Source of the DNA: Terriglobia bacterium
GTDB lineage: Bacteria > Acidobacteriota > Terriglobia > Bryobacterales > Bryobacteraceae
Direction of reading: 5' to 3'
Assembly: GCA_020073615.1 (NCBI GenBank)
Contig: JAIQEX010000008.1
Coordinates: 24,028-88,027, forward strand
DNA: 64,000 nucleotides
Made by a program: the position numbers and the translations under genes. Below, piece after piece: positions 33,362 through 41,994 of this stretch. The number at the start of each line of letters is the position of its first letter. Within the stretch, counting starts at the first letter, position 1. The notes under the pieces were generated by a model. The model made no database searches. It was not told where the DNA came from and saw only the letters and a program-made list of their open reading frames with translations.

Positions 33362-34276
33362 GTGCCTCTTCCACCAGTCGAATTCGCGCGCTCCGCCGAG
33401 GCGCTGGGTAAAACCTATTCGCCCGAGGAGGCGCGCGCCTATACGCGCTGGCTGGCCACCCATCACTACGAGAACTTCCACGTGGTGAGCTTTCTGCTTC
33501 CCAAGCGGCTGCACCAGGATTTCTACAACGTCTACGCCTATTGCCGGTGGGCCGACGACCTGGGCGACGAAACCGGCGACTGTGCCGAAAGCCTCCGCCT
33601 GCTGGCCTGGTGGCGCGAGGAGCTGGACGCCATGTACCAGGGCCGCGCCACCCATCCGGTGTATGTCGCGCTCGCCGACACCGTCAAAAAGTACGGCATC
33701 CCTAGCCAGCCGTTCGCCGATCTCATCGCGGCGTTCGTGGCGGACCAGACCGTGACGCGCTACCGCGACTGGGACGAGCTGTTCGGCTACTGCCGCTATT
33801 CCGCCAACCCGGTGGGCCGCCTGGTGCTGTACCTCTGCGGCTATGCGGACGCGGAGCGGCAGCGGCTCTCCGATGCCACCTGCACGGCGCTCCAGCTCGC
33901 CAATTTCTGGCAGGATGTGACTGTGGACTTGCGCCAGGACCGCATCTACCTTCCGCTCGCGGTCATGGAGCGCCACGGCTACACGGCGGACGAACTCCTG
34001 GCGCGCCGTTTTCGGCCGGCATTCCGCGAGGCGATGCGCGAGGCGGTGGAGAAGGCGCGCGGGCTCTTCCTCGAGGGCCTGCCGCTGGCGCGCATGGTGG
34101 ACCGGCGGCTGGCGCTCGATATCGACCTGTTCAGCCGCGGCGGCCTGCGCGTGCTCGAGAAGATCGAACGGCAGGGCTACGACGTGCTGGCCGCGCGCCC
34201 GGCCGTTTCCAGGGTGGAGCGGGTGCGGCTGCTCCTGGGATCGCTGGCGCGCGCCGCGTTTTCGCGAGCGGCGTGA
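33362..34276 (+). CDS. hpnC: Squalene synthase-like protein HpnC
   Basis: The 304-residue trans-isoprenyl diphosphate synthase-fold protein has the two aspartate-rich motifs of squalene/phytoene synthases (CRWADDLGDE and NFWQDVTVDLRQDR) and the HpnC-style N-terminus (HYENFHVVSFLLPKRL). HpnC acts on presqualene diphosphate with HpnD and HpnE to make squalene without NADPH reduction in one step. The start is a GTG with GGAGG four bases upstream. It overlaps hpnD. Confidence 0.92.
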   Translation: MPLPPVEFARSAEALGKTYSPEEARAYTRWLATHHYENFHVVSFLLPKRLHQDFYNVYAYCRWADDLGDETGDCAESLRLLAWWREELDAMYQGRATHPVYVALADTVKKYGIPSQPFADLIAAFVADQTVTRYRDWDELFGYCRYSANPVGRLVLYLCGYADAERQRLSDATCTALQLANFWQDVTVDLRQDRIYLPLAVMERHGYTADELLARRFRPAFREAMREAVEKARGLFLEGLPLARMVDRRLALDIDLFSRGGLRVLEKIERQGYDVLAARPAVSRVERVRLLLGSLARAAFSRAA

Positions 34277-35112
34277 TGCGCGCCGTGGAGCAATCCTACC
34301 AATACTGCCGCCGCGTGGCGCGCCGCCGGGCCAAGAACTTTTACTACTCTTTCCTGCTGCTGGCGGCGCATCAGCGCAAGGCCATGTGCGCCATCTATGC
34401 CTTCATGCGGCATTGCGACGACCTGAGCGACGAACCCGGCGCCACGCGCGCGGCCCTCGACGGCTGGCGCGCGGAGATGGAGAATGCCCTCGACGGCCGG
34501 TTCAGCGGGCATCCCCTATGGCCGGCGTTCCATCACACGGTGCGCCGCTTCGGCATCCCGCACGAATATTTCCGGGCGATGATCGACGGCGTGGTTTCCG
34601 ACCTGGAGCCGCGCCGCTTCGCGACTTTCGACGAGCTCTACCAGTATTGCTACCAGGTAGCGTCGGTGGTGGGGCTGACCACCATCCATATCTTCGGCTT
34701 CGACACGCGCAGCGCGCTGCCGCTGGCCGAGAAATGCGGCGTGGCGTTTCAGCTAACGAATATTTTGCGCGATATCCGCGAAGACGCCGCCCGCGGCCGC
34801 ATCTATTTGCCCGCCGAGGACCTGCGGCGCTTCGGCGTGACCGAAGACGAATTGCGCGCGGGCCGGCGCAGCGAGGCGTTCCTGCGCCTCATGCGCTTTG
34901 AGGCGGCGCGTGCCCGTGCGTACTACGACGAATCGCAGCCGCTGCTGGAGCTGATCCATCCCCGCAGCCGGCCCTCGCTGTGGGCGCTGATTGCGATCTA
35001 CTCGCGGCTGCTGGAGCGGATCGAACGCCGCAAGTACGACGTGTTCACGCGGCGCGTGCGGCTGTCGCTGCTGGAGAAGTCGTGGATTGTGGTGCGGGCC
35101 CTGGTTTCGTGA
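34276..35112 (+). CDS. hpnD: Presqualene diphosphate synthase HpnD
   Basis: The 278-residue protein is a squalene/phytoene synthase family member with the first Asp-rich motif CDDLSDE and the second in NILRDIREDAARGR, plus SYQYCRRVARRRAKNFYYSF at the N-terminus. HpnD condenses two farnesyl diphosphates to presqualene diphosphate. The ATG overlaps the hpnC stop (TGATG); a GTG three bases earlier is equally possible. The partner hpnE is not found in this window. Its 3' part lies antisense to a small reading frame of uncertain status. Confidence 0.92.
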   Translation: MRAVEQSYQYCRRVARRRAKNFYYSFLLLAAHQRKAMCAIYAFMRHCDDLSDEPGATRAALDGWRAEMENALDGRFSGHPLWPAFHHTVRRFGIPHEYFRAMIDGVVSDLEPRRFATFDELYQYCYQVASVVGLTTIHIFGFDTRSALPLAEKCGVAFQLTNILRDIREDAARGRIYLPAEDLRRFGVTEDELRAGRRSEAFLRLMRFEAARARAYYDESQPLLELIHPRSRPSLWALIAIYSRLLERIERRKYDVFTRRVRLSLLEKSWIVVRALVS

Positions 35113-35364
35113 GATGTCGAAGGTGCGCTCCGCGGGCGCTGCGCAATGGTCCTCGGCCGGCGCCGGTTTCCGGCCGGCCAGCATCAGGCTGACGACGAAG
35201 CGCTCGAGCGTGCTCAGAGAACTGCGCGCGGTTTTCAGATCCTGGAAGGAACGCTCGAAATTCTGCGCCGAGCACAAGAACCGGGCATACATCGGCGAAG
35301 TGTGGACCGCGCTGACGGCCGACGCCAGCGCCAGGATACCGACGATGTAAGCCTTGCGAATCAT
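34753..35364 (-). CDS. Small hypothetical protein, 3' end doubtful
   Basis: The first ~70 residues (up to about 35150) look like a real small protein: a hydrophobic N-terminal segment (KAYIVGILALASAVSAVH) and a helical stretch (ARFLCSAQNFERSFQDLK, then LSTLERFVVSLMLAG). The remaining ~130 residues run antisense through hpnD and have the His/Arg/Gln-rich look of a shadow frame, so the original stop may have been lost by mutation or the gene may end earlier. No ribosome-binding site is seen. I do not recognise the family. Real translation of the first part is plausible; the full length is not. Confidence 0.35.
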   Translation of the reverse strand: MIRKAYIVGILALASAVSAVHTSPMYARFLCSAQNFERSFQDLKTARSSLSTLERFVVSLMLAGRKPAPAEDHCAAPAERTFDISRNQGPHHNPRLLQQRQPHAPREHVVLAAFDPLQQPRVDRNQRPQRGPAAGMDQLQQRLRFVVVRTGTRRLKAHEAQERLAAPARAQFVFGHAEAPQVLGGQIDAAAGGVFADIAQNIR

Positions 35365-35476
35365 CTTACTGCTAAGACGAACAGCCCCGGAGGAAAGTTA
35401 GCTTTGCATGCCCAGAATTCGGTTTCGAGTGCGGTAACCGCACGCTTACGCTCGCGGCTCGGCAACAAGGTCTTGC

Positions 35477-35482
35477 TATAAT
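35477..35482 (+). promoter_or_regulatory. -10 box ahead of the FmdB-like gene
   Basis: A perfect TATAAT lies 25 bases before the ATG at 35508, predicting a ~19-base leader that contains GGGAAG as a ribosome-binding site. There is no clear -35 match. Confidence 0.55.
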
Positions 35483-35507
35483 AAGAAAGGGTTTACTGGG
35501 AAGCTGT

Positions 35508-35864
35508 ATGCCGATTTACGAATACAATTGCCTCCGCTGTGGCGAGACCTTTGAGGTCAGGCAGAAGTTTTCCGATGAGCCGGTCGTGGTACACGAAGGC
35601 TGCGGCGGCGAGGTGGAAAAATTGATTTCCCGGTCGTCCCTGCACTTCAAGGGCAGCGGGTGGTACGTCAACGACTACGGCCGCGGCAAGTCCGCGCGTG
35701 ACACCAACGGGAAAAAACCGGAAGCGAAAACCGAATCCAAGAGCGACTCGAAGGGCGAATCGAAAAGCGACTCGAAGAGCGAATCCAAGCCGGAATCCAA
35801 GAGCGACTCGAAACCGGCGCCCAAGAGCGAATCGAAAACCGAGACCAAGCCCGCCAAGCCGTAG
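35508..35864 (+). CDS. FmdB-type zinc-ribbon protein with low-complexity tail
   Basis: The 118-residue protein begins with the FmdB/CxxC zinc-ribbon signature MPIYEYNCLRCGETFEV, and a second half-site with C and H in VVHEGCGGEVEKLIS. The first ~55 residues are the usual domain, regulatory in its namesake but of unknown function in most bacteria. The last ~55 residues are a repetitive Lys/Ser/Glu/Asp tail with a period of four residues (KSDS, KSES, KPES). The DNA of the tail (35733-35858) repeats with a 12-base period, so it can expand and contract. The tail should be disordered and highly charged. Confidence 0.82.
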   Translation: MPIYEYNCLRCGETFEVRQKFSDEPVVVHEGCGGEVEKLISRSSLHFKGSGWYVNDYGRGKSARDTNGKKPEAKTESKSDSKGESKSDSKSESKPESKSDSKPAPKSESKTETKPAKP

Positions 35865-35878
35865 CTGCGCTACCTGCC

Positions 35879-37399
35879 TCAGTCGTTTCTTAACGCCTCC
35901 GCCGGCGCAATCCTGGTGGCGCGCCGCACGGGCAGGAAACTTGCCAGTGTAGTCACCGCCGCCAGCACGGCCAGCACCCCGCAGAAGGTCGCGGGAGGGA
36001 ACGCGCCTGCGCCGTAGGTCAGATCCGGCACGTCGGGGAACACCACCGCCGAACGCCACACGCCGCGGAACAGCAGCCCCGCGCCCGCCAGCAGCATCAG
36101 GCACGCCGCCACCTTCGCGCTTAACAGCAGGCCGCGCCGGCGGCGTCCGCTGGCGGCCTGCTTCAAGCCGGAGCTCACGTCGCGGCGGCTGGCATGGAAT
36201 GCCGGCCCGATGCCGATGGCGATTCCGGTGACAGCGGAGAGCGCCGCCGTGTAGGCGAATACCCGCCAGTCCGGGGAGACGTCGAGATAGATGTTGAACT
36301 GGCCGCCGGAGATGCGCGCCACGATCTCGCCGAGCCGCAGGCGGAGCCATTCGCACGCCCACAGCGAGAACAGCAGACCGCCGATGCCGCCGGCAACGCC
36401 GTGCAGCAGGCTCTCCGCGCACAATTACCGCACCAGGTGGAAACGGCCCGCGCCCAACGCCAGGCGCACGGCAAACTCCCGTTCCCGCCCGGCATGCCGC
36501 GCGAACAGAAGGTTTACCAGGTTGATGGAGCCGATCAGCAGGATCAGGCCCACGGCCACGCCCAGGATCCCGCATACCGTTTGAAAAGTGGCAAAGCCCC
36601 CCGAATGCGTTTCGAAAAAGGTGGCCTCGTGCGCCGCCAGATGCGCCGCCAGGCCGTTCACCAGCGGCCATGTGCGCCCCAGCACTTCCAACTCGGCCGA
36701 CGCCTGCGCGAGCGAGGCGCCGGGGCGGCGGCGCGCCAGCACCTGCCACTGGGCGGCATTCTCGCGGGCGAGCGCAGTCGTACCGGGGAGGATTTCGGAT
36801 TCCATGGAGAGGGGAATCCACAGGTCGGGCATTTCCGGCGGCAGGCCCGTGCCCGCGAAGCGTTCCGGCGCCACGCCGACGATATCCAGGGCCGCGCCCT
36901 GCACCCACATCGCCTGCGCCGCCAGCGAGCGGTCGCCGTGCAGCTTACGCCGCCAGAAATCGTGGCTCGCGATGGCCACGGCGCGATCGTTCTCGAGGAA
37001 TGCGCGGCCGATGACGGGCGTCACACCGAGGGCTTCAAAGTAGTTGCTCGAGACCAGGCGGACATGCAGCACCTCGGCGTCGCTTGCCTTTGCGCCGGGC
37101 AGGCGGCCGGCCGCGGTCTCCTGCCGGGAAGTGGCGAGCACCGCGTTGAATGAGCCCATCCGCTCGCGGATCTGCGTGAATTGCGCGTGGGAGAAAGCGT
37201 CCAGCGGCCGCCCATCCTGGCTGCCTTCGATGCGTACCAGTTGTTCGGGTGATCGGGCCGCGATGGGCTTCATCGCCACCGACTGGTAGATGGTGAAGAC
37301 CACCGTGTTGATGCCGATCGCGAGCGCCAGGGTCACGACCGCGACGGCCGCAAACCCTGGCGACTTGACCAACATACGCACCGCATAACGTAGGTACAT
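35879..37399 (-). pseudogene. MacB/FtsX-family ABC permease, broken
   Basis: From the ATG at 37399 the frame reads an N-terminal membrane helix (SPGFAAVAVVTLALAIG), a MacB periplasmic core domain and the first FtsX membrane region up to LALGAGRFHLVR. A TAA at 36425-36427 stops it, exactly where the family has Gln (CAA to TAA would suffice). The same frame then continues CAESLLHGVAGGIGGLLF through the next helices to the last family segment RRATRIAPAEALRND. After LLLAGAG-type helix residues the second periplasmic domain is missing, so there is also an internal deletion. Such orphan permeases (without an ATPase next door) are a multi-copy acidobacterial family of about 800 residues. Translation as two pieces is conceivable but unlikely to be functional. 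Confidence 0.82.
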
Positions 37400-37530
37400 T
37401 CCCGCCGCAATGCAAGTTTCGAGCCAGCGGGAAGGCTGCGTTTTCAGCGCGGCAGACGCGGGCGCGTGTCCGCCTGTGGGACGCGGTGTGTGCCGGTGGC
37501 GGAACACCATTCTCGGCTATCATCAAATTC

Positions 37531-38424
37531 ATGCGCGCCCTCCCGATCCTCATGGTGGCCCTGGCGGCGGCCGCGGCGGCCCAGCCGATCGAAGATGCCC
37601 TGCGGGCGCGGATCGGCGATTTCCGCGGCACGGTTTCGGTATACGCGAAAAATCTGGACACCGGCATGGCAGCCGGCATTCGCGCGTCCGATCCGGTCCG
37701 CACGGCGAGCACCATCAAGCTGCCCATCATGCTCGCGGTCTTCGATGCCGTCGCCCGCGGCCAGGCGAAGTGGACGGAGCCGCTCACCGCCAGCGCCGCC
37801 GATAAGGTGTCCGGCTCCGGCATCCTGGGCAGCGAAATCTCCGACGGCGTGAAGTTGCCGCTCGCCGATGTCCTGCACCTGATGATCGTGCTCAGCGACA
37901 ACACGGCCACCAACATGATCCTGGAGCGGTTCCCGGCCGACGCGGTCAACGCGTACCTGGACGGGATCGGCATCCGGAGCACGCGCGCGCTGCGCAAAAT
38001 CCGCGGCGATGGCGCTCAGCTCAAGGCCCCGGAGGGCTGGTCGGCGGCCGGAAAGCTTCCCGAGAACCAGAAATACGGCTTGGGCGTGTCGACGCCGCGC
38101 GACATGGTGGCCATCCTCGAGAAACTGGCGCGTGGGGAGATGGTCAGCGCCGCGGCCTCGCAGGAGATGATCGCGATTCTCAAGCGCTGCCAGGACAGTA
38201 CCGGGATCCGCCGCCGCATGGGCAGCCTGGCAGTGGCGAACAAGACCGGCGCGCTCGACGCGTTGCGCTCCGACGTGGGAATCGTGTACTCCCAGGGCGG
38301 CCGCATCGCCATGGCCATCACGGTGGATGGCATGCCCGAGACCGATTACACGCCCGACAATGCCGGCTCTCTGCTGATCGCGGACCTGGCGAAGATCCTG
38401 GTCGACGGGCTCGCCAGGAAGTAA
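37531..38424 (+). CDS. Class A beta-lactamase-like serine hydrolase
   Basis: The 297-residue protein has a signal peptide (MRALPILMVALAAAAAAQ) and the three penicillin-recognising motifs: S-x-x-K in ASTIKLP, S-D-N in LSDNTATN, and K-T-G in NKTGALD. A Glu in the region of the omega loop (LPENQ) could be the deacylating residue but the spacing is not canonical. It may be a beta-lactamase or a related peptidoglycan hydrolase; resistance cannot be inferred. The start at 37531 is chosen for the signal peptide. It is transcribed divergently from the broken permease, and speA follows 83 bases downstream. Confidence 0.85.
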   Translation: MRALPILMVALAAAAAAQPIEDALRARIGDFRGTVSVYAKNLDTGMAAGIRASDPVRTASTIKLPIMLAVFDAVARGQAKWTEPLTASAADKVSGSGILGSEISDGVKLPLADVLHLMIVLSDNTATNMILERFPADAVNAYLDGIGIRSTRALRKIRGDGAQLKAPEGWSAAGKLPENQKYGLGVSTPRDMVAILEKLARGEMVSAAASQEMIAILKRCQDSTGIRRRMGSLAVANKTGALDALRSDVGIVYSQGGRIAMAITVDGMPETDYTPDNAGSLLIADLAKILVDGLARK

Positions 38425-38507
38425 CCGGAGCGTCACACAAATTCCCCTTGCCCCTCGCGCCGTTTCGATGGACACTGAAGGTTTGAGCTTCCAAAGGAGA
38501 CGCCAAG

Positions 38508-40454
38508 TTGGAGAGAAACGGCCGCAAGGGCTCGCTGGTCATGGAGCCGACGGAACGATGGTCCCCCGAGCTGGCCAGCGATCTGTACGACGTCGCGAGC
38601 TGGGGTAAAGGATATTTTTCGATCGGCGACAACGGGCACGTCCGCGTGCACCCGGAAAAGGACCCCGCCCGCTCGATCGATCTCAAGCAACTGGTCGATA
38701 CCCTGGTGCTGCGCGGCATCGGCCTGCCCATCCTGATTCGATTTGCCGACATCCTGAAGCACCGGCTGGGGGAGTTGCACAGCGCTTTCGCCACGGCCAT
38801 CGCCGAGCATCGCTACCAGGGCGGCTACAGTTGCGTGTACCCCGTCAAGGTCAACCAGCAGCGGCAGGTGGTGGAAGAGGTCCTGGAATTCGGCAAGCCG
38901 TTCCACTTCGGCCTCGAGGCCGGCTCCAAACCGGAATTAATGGCCGTGATGGCGCTGGCCGATAACGACACCCCCATTGTCTGTAATGGTTTCAAGGACG
39001 ACGAATACATCGAGATGGCCATGCTGGCCCAGAAGGTGGGCCGCAAGATCATCCCCGTGGTCGAAAAATATACCGAGCTGCACCTGATCCTGAAATACAG
39101 CCAGCGCGTGGGCGTGCGCCCGTCGATCGGCCTGCGCGTCAAGCTGGCCAGCCGCGGCTCGGGCCGCTGGAAATCGTCGGGCGGCTACCGCTCCAAGTTC
39201 GGCCTCTCCGCCACCGAAGGCATGCGCGCGCTCCAGGAACTGAAGGACCTGGGGATGGCCGATTGCCTCAACCTGCTGCACTTCCACCTGGGCAGCCAGA
39301 TCACCAACATCCGCCAGATCAAGGGAGCGGTGAACGAGGCGGTGCGCGTGTACGTCGACCTGGCGCGCGCCGGCGCCGGCCTGAAGTATCTGGACGTGGG
39401 CGGGGGACTGGGCATCGACTACGACGGTTCGCAGACGGACTTCGAATCGAGCGTCAACTACACCCTGCAAGAGTACGCCAACGACGTCATCTATCACGTG
39501 CAGAACGTGTGCGACGAGGTGGGCGTGGCGCACCCCACCATCGTGACGGAAAGCGGCCGCGCCATCGCCGCCTACCACAGCGTGCTGGTCTTCAACGTTC
39601 TGGGCGTGTCCGGCATGGGCGAAGCCGATGTGCCGCAGGAGCCGCCGACAGACGCCGAGCAGCCGCTCATCGACTTACAGGAAACTCTCCGCTCGCTTAC
39701 CGCCAAGAACCTGCTCGAGAGCTATCACGACGCGCAGCAGGCGCTCGACCAGGCGCTCAACCTCTTCAGCCTGGGCTACCTTTCGCTCGAGCAGCGCTGC
39801 ATCGCCGAGAATCTCTACTGGACCATCTCGCGTAAGATCCAGAGGCAGGCGCGGGAGCTGGACTATTTCCCCGAAGAGCTGGAAGGCATCGACGCCATGC
39901 TCTCGGATACCTACTTCTGCAACTTTTCGCTGTTCCAGAGCATGCCCGATAGCTGGGCCATCAAGCAACTCTTCCCCATCATGCCGATTCATCGCCTGGA
40001 GGAAGAGCCTACGCGCCACGCGGTGCTGGGCGATATCACCTGCGACTCCGACGGGAAGGTGGACGCTTTCATCGACCGGCGCGACGTGAAGCGCACCCTG
40101 TTGCTGCACAGCTTCCAGGGCGGCAATTATTATTTGGGCGCCTTTCTGCTGGGCGCCTACCAGGAGATCCTGGGCGACCTGCACAACCTGTTCGGCGACA
40201 CCAACGCGGTGCATGTGCGCCTGAGCCCCACCGGCGAGGTGATGCTCGATTCGGTGATCAAGGGCGACACCGTCCGCGAGGTTTTGAACTATGTCCAGTT
40301 CTCCTCCGACACCCTGGTGCAGCAGCTTCGCCGTGACGTGGAGACGGCCCTGCGCGAGGGCCGCCTGAGCTACGAGGAATCGGGCGCGCTGCTCAAGTTC
40401 TACGAAGAAGGCCTGCTCGGCTACACGTACCTGGAGGACGTGCACGAGCAGTGA
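38508..40454 (+). CDS. speA: Biosynthetic arginine decarboxylase
   Basis: The 648-residue PLP enzyme makes agmatine from arginine, the first step towards putrescine and other polyamines. The PLP lysine is in SCVYPVKVNQQRQVV, the substrate region has LHFHLGSQITN, and a second PLP-binding motif DVGGGLGIDYDGS is intact; the length matches E. coli SpeA. The start is a TTG with AAAGGAGA ending seven bases upstream. Neighbouring genes for agmatine use are not in the window. The next gene on the same strand is a methyltransferase of unknown substrate, 22 bases later. Confidence 0.93.
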   Translation: MERNGRKGSLVMEPTERWSPELASDLYDVASWGKGYFSIGDNGHVRVHPEKDPARSIDLKQLVDTLVLRGIGLPILIRFADILKHRLGELHSAFATAIAEHRYQGGYSCVYPVKVNQQRQVVEEVLEFGKPFHFGLEAGSKPELMAVMALADNDTPIVCNGFKDDEYIEMAMLAQKVGRKIIPVVEKYTELHLILKYSQRVGVRPSIGLRVKLASRGSGRWKSSGGYRSKFGLSATEGMRALQELKDLGMADCLNLLHFHLGSQITNIRQIKGAVNEAVRVYVDLARAGAGLKYLDVGGGLGIDYDGSQTDFESSVNYTLQEYANDVIYHVQNVCDEVGVAHPTIVTESGRAIAAYHSVLVFNVLGVSGMGEADVPQEPPTDAEQPLIDLQETLRSLTAKNLLESYHDAQQALDQALNLFSLGYLSLEQRCIAENLYWTISRKIQRQARELDYFPEELEGIDAMLSDTYFCNFSLFQSMPDSWAIKQLFPIMPIHRLEEEPTRHAVLGDITCDSDGKVDAFIDRRDVKRTLLLHSFQGGNYYLGAFLLGAYQEILGDLHNLFGDTNAVHVRLSPTGEVMLDSVIKGDTVREVLNYVQFSSDTLVQQLRRDVETALREGRLSYEESGALLKFYEEGLLGYTYLEDVHEQ

Positions 40455-40476
40455 GCTGAGATCCCGCGTCCGCCGT

Positions 40477-41175
40477 TTGCTGGCGCGGCTGCTGTCTCGG
40501 CCCGTGAGCATCGAACGGCAATTGCAGACGATGCGGCGGGACTGGGACCAACGGGCGCGCCAGAATGCCTGGCACTTCGTTGCCACCGGGAAATCCGAAT
40601 GGACCGCCGAGCAGTTCTTCGCCTCCGGCGAGCGGGCGGTGGCCGATTATATCCTCGGGGACCTGACCAACATCTGCCAGGGCAAGGCTGCCGGCGACAT
40701 GCGCGTCCTCGAGATCGGCTGCGGCGCCGGACGCGTCACCAGGGCTCTGGCGCGCCTCTTTGGCGAGGTGCACGCGGTCGATATCAGCGAGGAGATGCTC
40801 GAACGTGCGCGCCTTTCGCTCGCCGGAATCCACAACGTGCATCTATACCGCAACAACGGCATGGACCTCGGAGTGGTGCCCGCGATACCGTTCGATTTCG
40901 CGTTTTCCATCATCGTGTTTCAACACATCCCCAGCCGCGAGGTGATCGCCAGTTACCTGCGGGAAGTCCATCGCCTGCTGCGGGCCGGCGCTCTGTTCAA
41001 ACTCCAGGTGCGCGGCAATACGTCCGACTCCTCGGCGCCCGATGATACCTGGGTCGGGGTGGCGCTTTCCGAAGACGACGCCACGGCATTGGCCTTCGAG
41101 TGCGGCTTCGAGCCGCGCTATTCGACCGGCGCCGGAACGCCGGACTTCTGGCTGTGGTTCTTCAAAGCGGGGTAG
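40477..41175 (+). CDS. Class I SAM-dependent methyltransferase
   Basis: The 232-residue protein has motif I LEIGCGAGRVTRAL, the acidic loop AVDISEEMLERAR, and a post-motif segment FSIIVFQHIPSREVI. Methyltransferases with the ending DFWLWFFKAG and a preceding basic N-terminal segment often act on small molecules or glycans, but the substrate is not identifiable. The start is a TTG at 40477, 22 bases after speA, without a clear ribosome-binding site; an ATG at 40531 lies further in. The stop codon sits inside a palindromic repeat that also occurs after two other genes. Confidence 0.75.
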   Translation: MLARLLSRPVSIERQLQTMRRDWDQRARQNAWHFVATGKSEWTAEQFFASGERAVADYILGDLTNICQGKAAGDMRVLEIGCGAGRVTRALARLFGEVHAVDISEEMLERARLSLAGIHNVHLYRNNGMDLGVVPAIPFDFAFSIIVFQHIPSREVIASYLREVHRLLRAGALFKLQVRGNTSDSSAPDDTWVGVALSEDDATALAFECGFEPRYSTGAGTPDFWLWFFKAG

Positions 41176-41192
41176 GCCTCCCGGCCTGTCCC
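41170..41192 (+). repeat. Dispersed palindromic repeat, copy B
   Basis: The 23-base sequence with arms GGGTAGGCC and GGCCTGTCCC matches copy A (6551-6573) at 22 of 23 positions. The TAG at 41173-41175 is the stop codon of the methyltransferase gene, so the repeat supplies the stop. It can fold into a hairpin and might act in transcript ends. Confidence 0.7.
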
Positions 41193-41243
41193 CATGGCCC
41201 GAAGGACCACCCAAGTTCTCCGCGCCGAAGGCGCTACTCGGGA

Positions 41244-41690
41244 CTACCGCTGAAGAAAGGCTCCGGGATCGGTTCGAAAGGGGTCCAGCGTGCGCACCGA
41301 ACCGTACACGCGGCCGGATTGGAAGTCTTCGCTCAACAGCCAGGAACAACCGAGGCTCTCGGCCGCCGCCAGTACGAGGGCGTCCCAATAATTCAGTTGG
41401 GCATGGTCCGCCCAATACCACCCCCGTTCGACCAGGCCGAGATGGAACCCCGCCGGATTCCAGAAGGAATAGAAGCGGGTGAGGGACCGAATGGCTCCCG
41501 GCGGAGCGCCGATCTTCCCGGTTGCGTTGGCATAGAACTCGTTCAGGACCTGCCAGCTCAGCCTGCCCGCACCCCGGGACCAAAGCGCATCCAGCCACCG
41601 CTGAGCGGACTTCTGCTTGGCGGCGTTCGCCGCGTCGACGCTATAGAGCAGGACGTTGGTGTCGACGAAGCAGAGCTTATCGGCGGCCAT
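41244..41690 (-). CDS. PIN-domain ribonuclease toxin, VapC-type (second module)
   Basis: The 148-residue PIN-domain protein has the catalytic acids in CFVDTNVLLYSVD, LNEFYANATG and LNYWDALVLAAA, followed by GCSWLLSEDFQSGR, a typical PIN C-terminus. It should cleave a structured RNA and be inhibited by the antitoxin, whose gene overlaps the 5' end of this one by 14 bases. It is distinct in sequence from the module at 28748-29455. Confidence 0.86.
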   Translation of the reverse strand: MAADKLCFVDTNVLLYSVDAANAAKQKSAQRWLDALWSRGAGRLSWQVLNEFYANATGKIGAPPGAIRSLTRFYSFWNPAGFHLGLVERGWYWADHAQLNYWDALVLAAAESLGCSWLLSEDFQSGRVYGSVRTLDPFRTDPGAFLQR

Positions 41691-41910
41691 AGAGCTCTTC
41701 TCTCTTGAGCCGCTTGGAGGCGTCGAAGCCTTTGATGGGCTTGATCTTCTTCCATTTCTCGTAGGCGCGCCAGTAGTCGTCGGTCAGGCGCATCTGGTCT
41801 TCGAGCATACGGCCCACCAGCTTGGAAACAGACGTATTCTCCTCGGCGGCTTTCTTCCGGGCCCAATGCGCCGCCTCCTCGCTCACGGTGATGGTGATAT
41901 TCTTCAACAC
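41677..41910 (-). CDS. VapB-type antitoxin (second module)
   Basis: The 77-residue protein has a ribbon-helix-helix start (MLKNITITVSEEAAHWARKK) and a second helix SVSKLVGRMLEDQM, followed by a charged tail that ends KREELYGRR. It is the antitoxin of the PIN toxin encoded just downstream, with a 14-base overlap that couples their translation. It would also autoregulate the operon promoter in the upstream ~80-base gap shared with glgX. The family call is by pattern and gene order. Confidence 0.78.
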   Translation of the reverse strand: MLKNITITVSEEAAHWARKKAAEENTSVSKLVGRMLEDQMRLTDDYWRAYEKWKKIKPIKGFDASKRLKREELYGRR

Positions 41911-41994
41911 GAAGTCAGTGTAACACGAGCCCTGTGCCCCGCGGGCAGGGCCGCCCCGGCCCTCACACCGGGAATCTGATAGCTTAGAAAAACC

